This document shows positions 28,791-37,307 of a stretch of DNA of 64,000 nt, one piece after another. A program made the translations under genes and the position numbers. Positions within the stretch are counted from its first letter, which is position 1, and each line of letters begins with the position of its first letter. The notes under the pieces were generated by a model, which worked only from the letters and a program-made list of their open reading frames with translations, was not told the DNA's origin and did not search any database. Source of the stretch: Hyphomicrobium sp. CS1GBMeth3 (GTDB lineage: Bacteria > Pseudomonadota > Alphaproteobacteria > Rhizobiales > Hyphomicrobiaceae); the NCBI RefSeq assembly GCF_900117455.1, contig NZ_FPHO01000002.1, positions 1,456,002-1,520,001 on the forward strand, written 5' to 3'.

Positions 28791-29558
28791 CTACTCCGCA
28801 ATGAACGTCGTGCGGTCCAGGCCGGTGTTGCCGTTCGCGGGGTCATGGGCGTAGACGAGAACGTCATAGGTTCCCGGCACCTCGACAGGCAAGCTCGCTG
28901 CGAACTGACTGATCTCGCCGGTGAAGTGCAAGGGGATGCGGGCCACGGGACTACCGTCACGCCGCACGATAGCTTGCACCTCATATTTGTCGGCATTCCA
29001 GAGACCGGCGGGCTCGATAGGGCAGCCGCACATCATCACCACATTGACGCGAACGTCGACGGTGGTCACGCCTTTCAGCTTGATGTGGGCTGGAGGTGAC
29101 AGAACGTCGACGGCAAAGCCCGGCAGCTCGAGCACCCATCCGTCGCCGTCCGCGTGTCCGCGACCAGGGATGACCCACTGACTCGAAACGATGCGGTGTG
29201 CAGCCTGGAGCTGTGCCAACGGACCGTACGCCTCTACCTCGATAAGGCGCGGCTCGGCCAGGTCTAGGGTCACTGCGAACTTTGCGGATGACGCATCAGA
29301 CAGGCTTGCGCGGCGCCCTCCGTTCTGATGCATGAGGCGCTTGGTATCACCGGTGCCGCCCTGCGTTGTGCCGCTGGCAAGAACTTCGTCGGTATGGGCA
29401 TCGCGCAGCGTCACACGCATGCCGCCCATGCTCGTGCCGATGAATTTCGCATCCTTGCTGAGCACGCGGACGATGATGTCTGTGGGTTCGGCATGGGCGG
29501 CGGAGGCAAAGACGGCAAGTCCGGCCGCCAGCCATAGGTTGGAACGGTGATTTCGCAT
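28791..29558 (-). CDS. Secreted protein of unknown function
   Basis: A protein of 255 residues with a signal peptide (MRNHRSNLWLAAGLAVFASA, cleaved after AHA). The mature part looks all-beta: an N-terminal domain with DIIVRVLSKDAKFIGTSMGG, and a C-terminal one ending VPGTYDVLVYAHDPANGNTG, like proteins that carry immunoglobulin-like folds. A conserved-looking VVMMCGCPIEP segment has two close Cys that could bind a metal. ATG 29558 follows GAGGAGAC; longer frames upstream overlap the next gene. It lies downstream of the haem protein and ArsR genes on the same strand and is probably in their operon. Confidence 0.7.
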   Translation of the reverse strand: MRNHRSNLWLAAGLAVFASAAHAEPTDIIVRVLSKDAKFIGTSMGGMRVTLRDAHTDEVLASGTTQGGTGDTKRLMHQNGGRRASLSDASSAKFAVTLDLAEPRLIEVEAYGPLAQLQAAHRIVSSQWVIPGRGHADGDGWVLELPGFAVDVLSPPAHIKLKGVTTVDVRVNVVMMCGCPIEPAGLWNADKYEVQAIVRRDGSPVARIPLHFTGEISQFAASLPVEVPGTYDVLVYAHDPANGNTGLDRTTFIAE

Positions 29559-29598
29559 GACTGTCTCCTCGCACAACTCGTTGCGGACTGTGGCGACC

Positions 29599-30306
29599 TC
29601 ACTCGAGCTTCTGTTTGACTGTGAAGGCGCCACGCAGGCTCCCAGGCGCAAATCCAGTTGCCTGATCGTTGGGATAGAGGCGGAGTATCTCGGCCTTGAG
29701 CACAGGTTCCAGATTTGATCCGTGGCAGGTCAGGCACGGTTCTGCTGCGGTTGGAATGGCCTTCATGTATCGGAACACGTTCTCGCCGTTGTCCCTGACC
29801 GTTTCTGCGTACTCTAGCTTGGTCGGGTCAGCACCAGCCTCGATTTGGCGCACGAAATCCTCCAAGACCCTCCGCTCGAATGCGTCTGGGGCATTGGCCG
29901 TATTGCGTACCCTCAAGGCCGTACGTGCGATGCTGACGCCATGCGCCCGGGATTGATCCTTGGCGATCTGCGGAGCGATGGTGTGGCAGACGTCTACTGC
30001 CGCGACGGGCCCCCCGGCCTCTATCGCTGCAACAAGCTGCGTCTTCAGCGTCTCGCCCAATCCTTTGATGGCAGCACGCGCGCTTGCGAGAGAGGCTGCG
30101 TCGGCGGCAGCAGGATCTTTCGCAAGCGCTGCATCGTTTGCCATCAGAGGCAGCATAAGAAGTGGCGAAAGCCGAACATTCGCATAACGCCTGGGCCGCG
30201 GGATCATGGCACACCTTTTCTTGTGGCGCATGATCTGGCGCAAGGTTCCAGCGGCTAGGAGGACAGATGTTGCTGCTAAGCAAACAGCAATGACTGCGGG
30301 GCTCAT
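29599..30306 (-). CDS. c-type haem protein, DUF3365 (Tll0287-like)
   Basis: A protein of 235 residues with an N-terminal hydrophobic helix (SPAVIAVCLAATSVLLAAG), a second hydrophobic stretch (LSPLLMLPLMA) and a periplasmic DUF3365 domain (about 70-220). The haem c site is CLTCHGS near residue 194. DUF3365 domains bind haem and act as redox or gas sensors in some proteins; here it stands alone with no kinase. Its start ATG 30306 follows AGGAGG and overlaps the ArsR gene stop by ATGA, so the two are coupled. A shorter start within the second hydrophobic stretch is possible. Confidence 0.82.
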   Translation of the reverse strand: MSPAVIAVCLAATSVLLAAGTLRQIMRHKKRCAMIPRPRRYANVRLSPLLMLPLMANDAALAKDPAAADAASLASARAAIKGLGETLKTQLVAAIEAGGPVAAVDVCHTIAPQIAKDQSRAHGVSIARTALRVRNTANAPDAFERRVLEDFVRQIEAGADPTKLEYAETVRDNGENVFRYMKAIPTAAEPCLTCHGSNLEPVLKAEILRLYPNDQATGFAPGSLRGAFTVKQKLE

Positions 30307-30629
30307 TTTGACCTCCTGGAGGGGCGCGATTGGGGCGAGCTGCAGAAAAGATCATGCAGCACAGAGATGAGCCGCCCGACGCGTACATCGACAAGGGAGT
30401 AATAGATGGTTTGCGCATCTCGCCGCGTCGCTACGAAGCTGCCCTCCCGCAGCTTGGCCAGATGCTGCGAGAGCGCAGATTGGCTCAGGGGAACAACAGC
30501 CTCGAGTTCTGACACCGAGCGCTCGCCCTTCATCAGCTCGCACAGGATAAGAAGCCGGTACGGATTGGCCAGCGCGCGCAGCAGCTCCGCCGCGTCCTCA
30601 CAGTTCGCTTCGAGCTCTTGAATATTCAT
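30303..30629 (-). CDS. ArsR-family repressor of the SqrR/BigR persulfide-sensing type
   Basis: A winged-helix protein of 108 residues. The recognition helix region is PLSQSALSQHLAKLREGSFV and the wing is TRRDAQTIYYSL. Cys30 (RLLILCEL) and Cys96 (HDLFC) are 66 residues apart, the same spacing as Cys41/Cys107 of SqrR, which form a polysulfide bridge. The arsenic/zinc site ELCVCDL of classical ArsR is absent. It is divergent from the RND genes with an AT-rich palindrome between them, and is therefore likely to repress both directions until sulfane sulfur appears. Confidence 0.82.
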   Translation of the reverse strand: MNIQELEANCEDAAELLRALANPYRLLILCELMKGERSVSELEAVVPLSQSALSQHLAKLREGSFVATRRDAQTIYYSLVDVRVGRLISVLHDLFCSSPQSRPSRRSK

Positions 30630-30632
30630 GTT

Positions 30633-30645
30633 ATCTAATTTAGAT
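30633..30645. promoter_or_regulatory. Putative ArsR/SqrR operator
   Basis: The palindrome ATCTAATTTAGAT (arms of 6, 1-base centre) lies 4 bases upstream of the regulator start, in an AT-rich 75-base divergent promoter region. A related half, ATTCTAATA, follows at 30647-30655. Confidence 0.5.
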
Positions 30646-30704
30646 TATTCTAATACATAGTCAAGCTGCCTTCGCGTGCCGCAGCACAGAAACGGGAGTC
30701 GCAT

Positions 30705-31730
30705 ATGAGGGGTGCTCACCTCGCCGCGCTGGTTCTGGCGAGCCAAATGATTGGGTTGAGCGGAAACGTACTCAGGGCCGAAGTGCTATCTGCTCCCCAA
30801 AGCATCGAGGTGAAGATCGAGGAGATCGATGATCTCAAGTCGGTCTATGCGACCGTACGGAGCCGCGACCTGATCGATGCTCGCGTTCGTACCCCGGGCA
30901 CAATTGCCACGCTCAAGGTCGATGAGGGCGATTCCGTCACACAAGGCGAGGTGCTGGCCCTCGTAGGCGACACGAAGATCGCACTGCGAATCAAGGCGCT
31001 CGATGCGCGTATCGTGGCACTCGAGTCGCGTGTTGAGACGAGTGATGCAGAGCTGAAGCGTTCCTTGACGCTGAAAGAAAGAGGCGTGGCCTCGCAAGCG
31101 CGCGTCGAGCAGGCGCAGACCACTTACGACGTAGCTCTGAATGAACTCAAGTCGGCGCGTGCTGAGCGGTCCGTCATCGAGACCGAGAGCGAGGAAGGGC
31201 AGGTGCTGGCGCCGGCGTCTGGGCGGGTGCTCAAGGTTCCCGTCACCGAGGGAAGTGTGGTGCTCGTGGGCGAAAGTATCGCCACCATTGCCGCCAAAGG
31301 TTACCTTCTGCGTTTGGAGCTTCCCGAGCGGCACGCCCGGTTCATCAAGGTTGGCGATCCGATCCGCGTCGGCGCACGCGGTCTCGGGCCGCAGGACGCT
31401 CCGTTGGCAGCCGGCCGGATCACACAAGTCTATCCTGAACTCAAGGGTGGTCGCGTCATCGCGGATGCGGAGGTGCCAGACCTTGGCGGCTATTTCGTCG
31501 GCGAGCGTCTCCTTACGTGGATTTCCGCGGGCAAGAGGCAAAGCTTCGCTGCACCCCGCGCCTACGTCTTCAAGCGCTATGGCCTCGACTATGTGCGGCT
31601 CGATGAAGGCAGCGGAAAGGTTGCCGATGTGGTCGTGCAGACGGGGCGCACGATGAGAGATGCAGATGGCGTCGAGTTGATCGAACTGCTCGCCGGTGTC
31701 GAGGCTGGTGACAGGCTGGTGAACCCATGA
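30705..31730 (+). CDS. RND efflux periplasmic adaptor (membrane fusion protein)
   Basis: A protein of 341 residues with a signal-like N-terminus (AALVLASQMIGLSGNVLRAE). A lipoyl half-motif VRTPGTIATLKVDEGDSVTQ is split from its second half (APASGRVLKVPVTEGSVVLV) by a short alpha-helical hairpin (about 95-155). It ends in a beta-barrel and membrane-proximal domain. It overlaps the pump gene by ATGA (31727-31730). It is shorter than typical AcrA adaptors. Its divergence from the persulfide sensor suggests induction by reactive sulfur or a related stress. Confidence 0.87.
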   Translation: MRGAHLAALVLASQMIGLSGNVLRAEVLSAPQSIEVKIEEIDDLKSVYATVRSRDLIDARVRTPGTIATLKVDEGDSVTQGEVLALVGDTKIALRIKALDARIVALESRVETSDAELKRSLTLKERGVASQARVEQAQTTYDVALNELKSARAERSVIETESEEGQVLAPASGRVLKVPVTEGSVVLVGESIATIAAKGYLLRLELPERHARFIKVGDPIRVGARGLGPQDAPLAAGRITQVYPELKGGRVIADAEVPDLGGYFVGERLLTWISAGKRQSFAAPRAYVFKRYGLDYVRLDEGSGKVADVVVQTGRTMRDADGVELIELLAGVEAGDRLVNP

Positions 31731-34700
31731 ACGAAGGCCACAGACTCGGCATCTCGGGCCAATTGACGCGCTACTTCATCCAGTCGCCCCTCACACCGTT
31801 GATCTTGCTGACGGGACTTGCTCTGGGATTGGTCGCGCTCTTGTCTCTGCCACGAGAAGAGGAGCCGCAAATCTCCGTGCCGATGGTCGATATTTTCATC
31901 ACGGCCAACGGCTTGAAGGCGGAGGATGCTGTCAAGCTCGTGACTGAGCCACTGGAGACGATCGTCAAGGCTATCAACGGCGTGGAGCACGTCTACTCCA
32001 ATACGGAAGACGACCGCGTCGTGGTTACCGCCCGGTTCTTCGTCGGAACGTCGGCCGACGACGCGATTCTGCGCGTGCACGAAAAGGTTCGCGCCAACTA
32101 CGATAGAATCCCACTCGGCATTCCCGATCCTTTGATCGTCGGCCGAGGCATCGACGATGTCGCCATCGTGACCCTGACGCTCGCACCCAAGCCCGGCATC
32201 GCGCGCTTTCAGGACAATGCGCTTTACCACATTGCCGAGAACTTGCAGGTCGAGCTCGCGAAGCTGGACAACATCGGGCTCAGCTACATCGTGGGCGGGC
32301 GTCCCGACCAGATCCGGGTCGAGCCTATTCCAGAGAGTCTCGCACTCTACGGTATCACGCTGAAGCAGTTGGTCGGCAAGGTGAAGGAGGCCAATCGGTC
32401 GTTCATGGCCGGACGCGTGCGCGGGCGCAACGAGAGCGTCGCCGTCGCCGCTGGACAAACACTACAGGGGATTCCCGACATCGGCCTTTTGCTTCTCACC
32501 ACCCGCGACGAGCGGCCGGTATATGTGCGCGACGTGGCCAATGTCGTTGTGGGCGCCAAGCCCCTTGACCGGCTAGCTTGGCATTACGCCAAGGACGCGG
32601 ACGGCCGGTTCCAGCGTAGCCCCGCAGTAACGGTTGCGCTGGCCAAGCGGGCGGGCGCCAACGCTGTCGTCGTCGCGGACGAGATCGTGGAGCGACTGCA
32701 TGCGCTACAGGGCGATCTGGTGCCGGAGGACGTTTCCGTCACAATGACTCGCAACTACGGCGAGACAGCAAACGAGAAGGCGAACGAGCTGCTGTTCCAT
32801 CTCGGCCTGGCAACGCTCTCGATTGTGCTGCTTGTCGGGCTCGCAATCGGCTGGCGCGAGGGCGTGGTTGTGCTCGTGGTCATCCCGGTGACGATCCTGC
32901 TCACGCTCTTCGCGTCGTGGCTGTTCGGCTACACGATCAATCGTGTCAGTCTCTTTGCGTTGATATTCTCGATCGGTATCCTGGTGGACGACGCTATCGT
33001 CGTCATCGAGAATATCGCACGCCACTGGGCCATGGACGATGGACGCAGTCGCGTCGCCGCTGCCATCGATGCTGTCGCCGAGGTCGGCAACCCCACCATC
33101 TTCGCCACGCTGACGGTGGTTGCGGCACTGCTTCCTATGCTGTTCGTTTCCGGGCTGATGGGGCCTTACATGAGCCCCATCCCCGCCAACGCCTCGGCAG
33201 CGATGGTGCTGTCGTTCTTCGTGGCCGTGATCATTACGCCGTGGCTGATGCTTCGCATCGGGGGCGCTGGCGCAACTCACGTCGCGTCGCGGCGGGAAGG
33301 ACGGCTAGCGCGGACCTACATCGCGACCGCGAGCCCCATCATCGCGCAACGCCGTACCGCGTTCGTGTTCCTCCTTCTTGTGGGTGTGGCGACGCTGCTT
33401 TCTCTTAGTCTGTTCGCCACCAAGGCCGTCACCGTGAAGCTTCTTCCCTTCGACGACAAGTCGGAGCTGCAGGTGGTCATTGATCTGCCGCGCGGGTCCA
33501 GCCTCGAAGAGACCGATCGCGTGCTCGACGCCGCTGCACGAAGGCTAACCGACCTTGAGGAGCTGGCGTCGATCCAGGCCTACGCAGGAACTGCGGCACC
33601 GTTCAACTTCAACGGTCTCGTTCGCCACTACTACCTACGCAGCGAGCCGCAACATGGCGACTTACAGGTCAACTTGGCGCCGAAAGGCGAGCGCCACAGG
33701 ACGAGCCACGAGATTGGGCTCGACGTGCGCCAGCGCCTAAAGGGGCTTCCGGCTCCAGAAGGAACCTCTGTTGCTGTCGTTGAGGTTCCTCCTGGACCAC
33801 CGGTGATCGCCACGCTGCTGGCGGAGATCTATGGCGCGGATGCCGAGCAGCGGCGCGAAGTGGCGCGCAGGGTCCGCGAAATATTCCGCTCCGTGCCCTA
33901 TATCGTCGACGACGACGTAAGCTTCCGGCAGCGCGGGCCTCGGCAGCGGTTTGTCATCGACCAGGACAAGCTCGAATTCCATAAGGTCGAGGAGAGTGAC
34001 GTCTACGACACCATCGCAGCCTATCTCGGCCGCACCCCGGTGGGGTACTCGCATAAGGGTGCTGGCCGCCATCCGGTGGAGATAGCAGTCGAACTGCCCA
34101 AGAAGGACCTCGCGCTTACCGAGTCGACGCTGTCGACGCCGGTTCCCGCCAATGCTCTCCCTGGTGAGCGTGGCGTGGTCGAACTCGGAGATGTGGTGAG
34201 GCTCGAGCACGAGGAGGCCTCCTACCCGATCTTCCGCCACAATGGACGTGCGGCAGAGATGGTGACAGCAGAGCTCGCGGGTGAATATGAGGCGCCGATC
34301 TACGGAATGCTGGCCGTTGGCGATCTCATCGACAAGACCGATTGGGGAGCGCTTCCCAAGCCCGAGGTGCGCCTTCACGGACAGCCGCTCAGCGAGCGAA
34401 GGCCTGTGCTTCTCTGGGACGGAGAGTGGGAGGTGACATACGTGACCTTCCGCGATATGGGCGCGGCATTCGCGTTGGCGTTGCTCGGTATCTATGTGCT
34501 GGTCGTCGCGCAGTTCCGTTCCTTCACGCTGCCCCTCGTCATCCTAACGCCCGTACCGCTCACGCTCATTGGCATCATGATCGGGCATTGGCTATTCGAA
34601 GCGCCGTTCTCGGCGACGTCGATGATCGGCTTCATTGCGCTGGCGGGCATCATCGTGCGCAATTCCATATTGCTTGTCGATTTTATCCGTGAGCGCCGCA

Positions 34701-34948
34701 CGGGCGGTGCGCCATTGAGAGATGTCCTGCTGGAGGCGGGTGCCATCCGCTTCAAGCCGATACTGCTCACAGCGCTCGCCGCCATGATTGGAGCAGCGGT
34801 GATACTGACCGACCCCATCTTCCAGGGTCTCGCCATCTCTCTATTGTTCGGTCTTGCCTCATCAACGCTGCTGACGGTGCTCGTCATTCCGGCAATCTAC
34901 ATCGTGCTGCGCGATGACGGACGTTCACCGGCAAGGGCTGCGCCCTAG
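31727..34948 (+). CDS. RND-family inner-membrane efflux pump
   Basis: A protein of 1073 residues with the 12-helix RND layout: TM1 near 30-50 (FIQSPLTPLILLTGLALGLV), a large periplasmic loop, and TM2-6 from about 355. The proton-relay helix holds GILVDDAIVVIENIARHW (Asp pair). A second loop is followed by TM8-12 from about 910 (FALALLGIYVLVVAQFRSF). It is of the AcrB/HAE or uncharacterised RND group rather than the metal CusA group. With the adaptor at 30705 it forms the pump core; no outer-membrane channel gene is beside it. Confidence 0.9.
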   Translation: MNEGHRLGISGQLTRYFIQSPLTPLILLTGLALGLVALLSLPREEEPQISVPMVDIFITANGLKAEDAVKLVTEPLETIVKAINGVEHVYSNTEDDRVVVTARFFVGTSADDAILRVHEKVRANYDRIPLGIPDPLIVGRGIDDVAIVTLTLAPKPGIARFQDNALYHIAENLQVELAKLDNIGLSYIVGGRPDQIRVEPIPESLALYGITLKQLVGKVKEANRSFMAGRVRGRNESVAVAAGQTLQGIPDIGLLLLTTRDERPVYVRDVANVVVGAKPLDRLAWHYAKDADGRFQRSPAVTVALAKRAGANAVVVADEIVERLHALQGDLVPEDVSVTMTRNYGETANEKANELLFHLGLATLSIVLLVGLAIGWREGVVVLVVIPVTILLTLFASWLFGYTINRVSLFALIFSIGILVDDAIVVIENIARHWAMDDGRSRVAAAIDAVAEVGNPTIFATLTVVAALLPMLFVSGLMGPYMSPIPANASAAMVLSFFVAVIITPWLMLRIGGAGATHVASRREGRLARTYIATASPIIAQRRTAFVFLLLVGVATLLSLSLFATKAVTVKLLPFDDKSELQVVIDLPRGSSLEETDRVLDAAARRLTDLEELASIQAYAGTAAPFNFNGLVRHYYLRSEPQHGDLQVNLAPKGERHRTSHEIGLDVRQRLKGLPAPEGTSVAVVEVPPGPPVIATLLAEIYGADAEQRREVARRVREIFRSVPYIVDDDVSFRQRGPRQRFVIDQDKLEFHKVEESDVYDTIAAYLGRTPVGYSHKGAGRHPVEIAVELPKKDLALTESTLSTPVPANALPGERGVVELGDVVRLEHEEASYPIFRHNGRAAEMVTAELAGEYEAPIYGMLAVGDLIDKTDWGALPKPEVRLHGQPLSERRPVLLWDGEWEVTYVTFRDMGAAFALALLGIYVLVVAQFRSFTLPLVILTPVPLTLIGIMIGHWLFEAPFSATSMIGFIALAGIIVRNSILLVDFIRERRTGGAPLRDVLLEAGAIRFKPILLTALAAMIGAAVILTDPIFQGLAISLLFGLASSTLLTVLVIPAIYIVLRDDGRSPARAAP

Positions 34949-35972
34949 CCGATCGGGCCGATTGCGCGGCTGACCTTTGGTCTCCACTACTGGAACACTT
35001 TCTCGGCGGTTTCTGAGGGCGAAGCAGACGTAGAATGCGACGACGCAGCCAGCGGGCCCGGAAGGCCGCTTCCTCGGCTGAACGGTCTTTCCGACCAGTG
35101 GGCAGCCACCGCCTCGCCCGTGTGGATGCCCTGCGCTTTCATCTAGCAGAGGCAAACATCAATGAAATCAGACTTCTTAGGCAATGGCCGACGTGGGCAG
35201 ACGTCGACCGACAGAGAGCTGGTGGAGGGGGGCGGCTCCCCTTTGCTGGCGTAAGCTTCTGATTCGCACTATCTTCTCGGTTCGATCTTCGGCGTTACCC
35301 GGTCTTTTACCGGATAATCCGCCGCAAGATCATCAGCATAATGTTAGATATTTTCTTCCACATCGCTGAGTTCGTAGCTTAACTTTATCCTTTCATCCCT
35401 GCCAAGCTCTATGCGACGCCGCTCGAGGGCCAGCGGACACCGAGCCCCACTCTCACTTTCCGGATCCAGCTGCGTGCTTTCCGCACCTCAGGATCAGGTT
35501 GGCTCGCCTTCAATACAGCAATTTGGCCCCTGCCTCGTCGCAAGCGCGCACCTATCCAGTCGCCTCCGCGTCATTTTCAACACGTGCTCGCAACACGCTC
35601 ACTCTTCGCCGAGCAATTGCGCTCCAGCTATGGGATGGCTTGACTACGAACGAACGCGAAGCCGAGAAAGCCGTCATCTGTCGATCGCGGTATGCAGTGA
35701 TGGGATTGGCGTCAACCCATGGCCGCAGCACCTCGGTCAGTGGACACCATCCGGAGCGAGCAGTGGGTCTCGCTGATAGAGCGCCCCTCCGCGATGCTCG
35801 CCAATGGTCTGAGACGACCGTTGAGCGGCCGACGACTTGGGGCCATAAGCGGTCGCGCGCCGCTTTGCGCTAGGTTATTTGTTCAATCCTGTCTCACATC
35901 ACAACGTGTGGCGAGGCAGAGCCGGTCACCGACTACGGCGATTTCGGTCAGTCGATGGCTAGGTATGACGAA
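34949..35972. other. 1-kb interval without a convincing gene; holds repeat copy B
   Basis: Open frames here are short, lack ribosome sites and have no recognisable protein pattern. A plus-strand frame at about 34970-35145 (LTFGLHYWNTFSAVSEGE) could be a remnant but is not attributable. The repeat at 35191-35232 matches 23019-23060. No inverted repeats, transposase or RNA gene was seen. Confidence 0.5.
35191..35232 (+). repeat. Dispersed 42-base repeat, copy B
   Basis: It begins ACGTGGGCAGACGTCGACCG and runs through CTGGTGGAGGGGGG, nearly identical to 23019-23060 and in the same orientation, 12 kb apart. Sequence on either side is not shared. Confidence 0.65.
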
Positions 35973-36428
35973 CTAACTCACAATTGGTCTTGCACCCGCT
36001 TCCTCGATACCGGCCGCACTTTGCGCATCAAGACCTTTGGCTGCTGCTTGTGAATCTTGGAATTCTTCCAGGGCATGCACTTTGCCCCACCGCAGGGTGA
36101 ACACATGAAGTCCGCGGTTGATGTAGGCCTCGCTGTTGAGCAGCGTTGCTTTGCCGTCCCACTGCGCGAACACTTTGGTGTTCCATGGCGAGCCCTTAAC
36201 CGTGATTTCGGTGAGAGTAATTTGCAGATTTGGAAGGACGCGGCCGAGGCGCTCGAACCAGAGGCGGACCGAGTCTTTGTCGTGACGCTCACCACCGAGC
36301 GCGTGGGCGCCGGAAACACGGTGATGGACATTCGGCGTGACAGCTTCCAACGCCTTATCCCAGCGATGATTGTTCACGTGGTCGAAGGTCTGCCGTATTT
36401 TCATCCGAACGATGGAACCGTAGATCAT
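35973..36428 (-). CDS. NTF2/SnoaL-like protein
   Basis: A protein of 151 residues with an NTF2-like cone fold pattern: an N-terminal helix (IRQTFDHVNNHRWDKALEAV), HHRVSGAHALGGERHDKDSV, then beta strands such as VFAQWDGKATLLNSEAYINR and LHVFTLRWGKVHALEEFQD. This family includes SnoaL cyclases, limonene hydrolase-like enzymes and many unknowns. ATG 36428 follows GGAGAAGAG. It stands near a GST, a hydrolase and a thiolase on the same strand, which hints at degradation of an organic compound. Confidence 0.72.
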   Translation of the reverse strand: MIYGSIVRMKIRQTFDHVNNHRWDKALEAVTPNVHHRVSGAHALGGERHDKDSVRLWFERLGRVLPNLQITLTEITVKGSPWNTKVFAQWDGKATLLNSEAYINRGLHVFTLRWGKVHALEEFQDSQAAAKGLDAQSAAGIEEAGARPIVS

Positions 36429-36598
36429 ATCTCTTCTCCAATTTCAGAAGCCATACCGTGGTCGCCCGTAGGACTCTCGTTCGAGTCTCACATGCCGATC
36501 GCTGCTCTCTTTCTTGAGGTGCCGCTCATCGCCAAGAACTATCCGGCACTCGAATGGCTGATTAGCCATTGCCAAACCGCAGGGATCTCCGAGGCGGC

Positions 36599-37261
36599 TC
36601 AGCTCTTCCATCCCCAGCCCGTGCTCTGCATCGCGCGGGCATAGGCTGATCGAGACTTCAGGTTGGCGACCCACGCCTGGATCGATGGACGCGCCTCGAG
36701 CAAACCGATGTCCTGAGCCCACGCCATCAGCGAGCCGTTCATGATGTCAGCCGCCGTCATGCGATCACCAAGCAGGGAGGGCTGCTCCGCGAGATGGAGC
36801 TCCATGTAGGAAGCCACGTTGTTGAATGGTGTCAGGGCTGGCCCCAGACCGACGGAGGCAATACCCCGCTCCTCGGCCTTTTTTGCGCGCACCTGCTCGA
36901 AGATGGCCGGCTCCAGCGTCCCGGCGGAAAATGCCATCCAAGTGCTGTAGCTCGCTCGGCGCGCCCTGTCGGTCACAAGCGGCGCGAGCCCAGCGTCTGC
37001 AAACCGATCAGCAAGATACAGACAGATCCCGAGAGATTCGAAGACGATCGTGTTGTCGATCTCAAGCGCCGGGACCTTTCCCAATGGATGGATCTTTAGA
37101 TAGTCTTTGCTCTTGTGTGCGCCCCGCCAGAGGCTGACTACGTGCAGGTGGTAAGGAACGCCGATTTCCTCCAGAAGCCATCGCACCCTGACGGCACGTG
37201 TCCCGGGGGAAAAATGCAATCGGATGCGTTCCGGATCAGCTTCGACGTTTGTCAGTGACAT
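36599..37261 (-). CDS. Glutathione S-transferase family protein
   Basis: A protein of 220 residues with an N-terminal thioredoxin-like domain (RIRLHFSPGTRAVRVRWLLE). The cis-Pro lies in HPLGKVPALEID and the gamma-Glu site is FESLGICLYLADRF. The C-terminal helical domain includes SLLGDRMTAADIMNGSLMAW. The residue after SPGTRA suggests a Ser/Thr rather than Cys active site. ATG 37261 is chosen over an upstream in-frame ATG at 37303. It probably conjugates or reduces an electrophile; the substrate is not evident. Confidence 0.87.
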   Translation of the reverse strand: MSLTNVEADPERIRLHFSPGTRAVRVRWLLEEIGVPYHLHVVSLWRGAHKSKDYLKIHPLGKVPALEIDNTIVFESLGICLYLADRFADAGLAPLVTDRARRASYSTWMAFSAGTLEPAIFEQVRAKKAEERGIASVGLGPALTPFNNVASYMELHLAEQPSLLGDRMTAADIMNGSLMAWAQDIGLLEARPSIQAWVANLKSRSAYARAMQSTGWGWKS

Positions 37262-37307
37262 TCTCTTGCTTCGCTGTGTGAGGTTGGCCCGCGTGTGCGC
37301 CACCCGT

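Noticed and set aside
30303..30629. Assigning the ArsR protein as an arsenic or zinc repressor
   Set aside because: It lacks the metal-binding ELCVCDL site, and its two Cys have the SqrR/BigR spacing instead.
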